Assembly: GCA_910577415.1 (NCBI GenBank)
Contig: CAJTLK010000104.1
Coordinates: 1 to 5,879, forward strand
Direction: 5' to 3'
DNA: 5,879 nucleotides
From: an uncultured Oscillospiraceae bacterium
GTDB taxonomy: Bacteria > Bacillota > Clostridia > Oscillospirales > Oscillospiraceae
This document shows, piece by piece, positions 5,766 through 5,879 of the stretch. The notes beneath the pieces were generated by a model, which did no database searches, was not told the DNA's origin, and was given only the letters and a program-made list of their open reading frames with translations. The position numbers were made by a program, and so were the translations under genes. Numbering within the stretch: position 1 is the stretch's first letter; each line of letters opens with the position of its first letter.

Positions 5766-5879
5766 AGTCATACAGGTTGGTATGTAGGACAAGGAGCGGA
5801 TGGCCTATCCGCAAGCGTGAAAAGCCAAAGGGCATGGCAGGGCGAGGGCGCCTTGCCCCACAAGGGGAAGTGCCCCGCA
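5766..5879. promoter_or_regulatory. Upstream/leader region of RNase J with several hairpins
   Basis: No gene is seen here. The region contains a six-base-pair hairpin at 5796-5812 (GCGGAT/ATCCGC, five-base loop) and a nine-pair stem at 5836-5844/5849-5857 with one G-T pair and loop AGGG. The segment CCCC 5856-5859, GGGG 5864-5867, CCCC 5873-5876 lets the central G run pair with either C run, and so form alternative hairpins. I could not find a convincing -35/-10 pair on the - strand, so the RNase J promoter may lie here in a weak form or beyond the window. The right edge may also belong to a dispersed palindromic repeat. Confidence 0.4.

Overview
The window looks like a piece of chromosome from a GC-rich, low-complexity-free Firmicute (Bacillota), most plausibly an Oscillospiraceae-type gut Clostridium (Flavonifractor/Lawsonibacter-like). 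The reasons are a strongly GC-biased third codon position, AAAGGAG/AGGAGG-type Shine-Dalgarno sites, a clear RNase J (the hallmark RNA-turnover enzyme of this phylum), and long spurious antisense reading frames typical of high-GC DNA. The genus-level guess is inference.

Left to right on the + strand there is one four-gene operon. It begins with the C-terminal part of a polar-amino-acid-type solute-binding protein (to 749, its start lies outside the window). An 87-base gap with a perfect 14-bp hairpin follows, then a HisM-type permease (837-1661), a HisP/GlnQ-type ATPase that overlaps the permease by 17 bases (1645-2436, GTG start), and, after a single base, an AbgB-type M20 amidohydrolase (2438-3877). 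A strong rho-independent terminator at 3901-3939 closes the operon. The likely logic is that an ABC importer brings in an amino acid or an amino-acid conjugate and the cytoplasmic amidohydrolase cleaves the amide bond. The substrate cannot be read from the sequence.

On the - strand, converging on the operon, is a complete ribonuclease J (5743 down to 4085). Between the two transcription units lies about 145 bases of CT-rich (GA-rich on the - strand) non-coding DNA with a small hairpin and three TCGCTCC repeats. Upstream of RNase J (5754-5879) is a leader with several hairpins, an unusually distant Shine-Dalgarno site and a five-codon mini-ORF overlapping that site.

I see no mobile element, CRISPR array, tRNA or rRNA. 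The genes are recognisable members of known families. The points worth a second look are the coupling of the importer to an AbgB-like hydrolase, a roughly 37-residue insertion in the permease, the intercistronic hairpin, and the non-coding sequence around RNase J.
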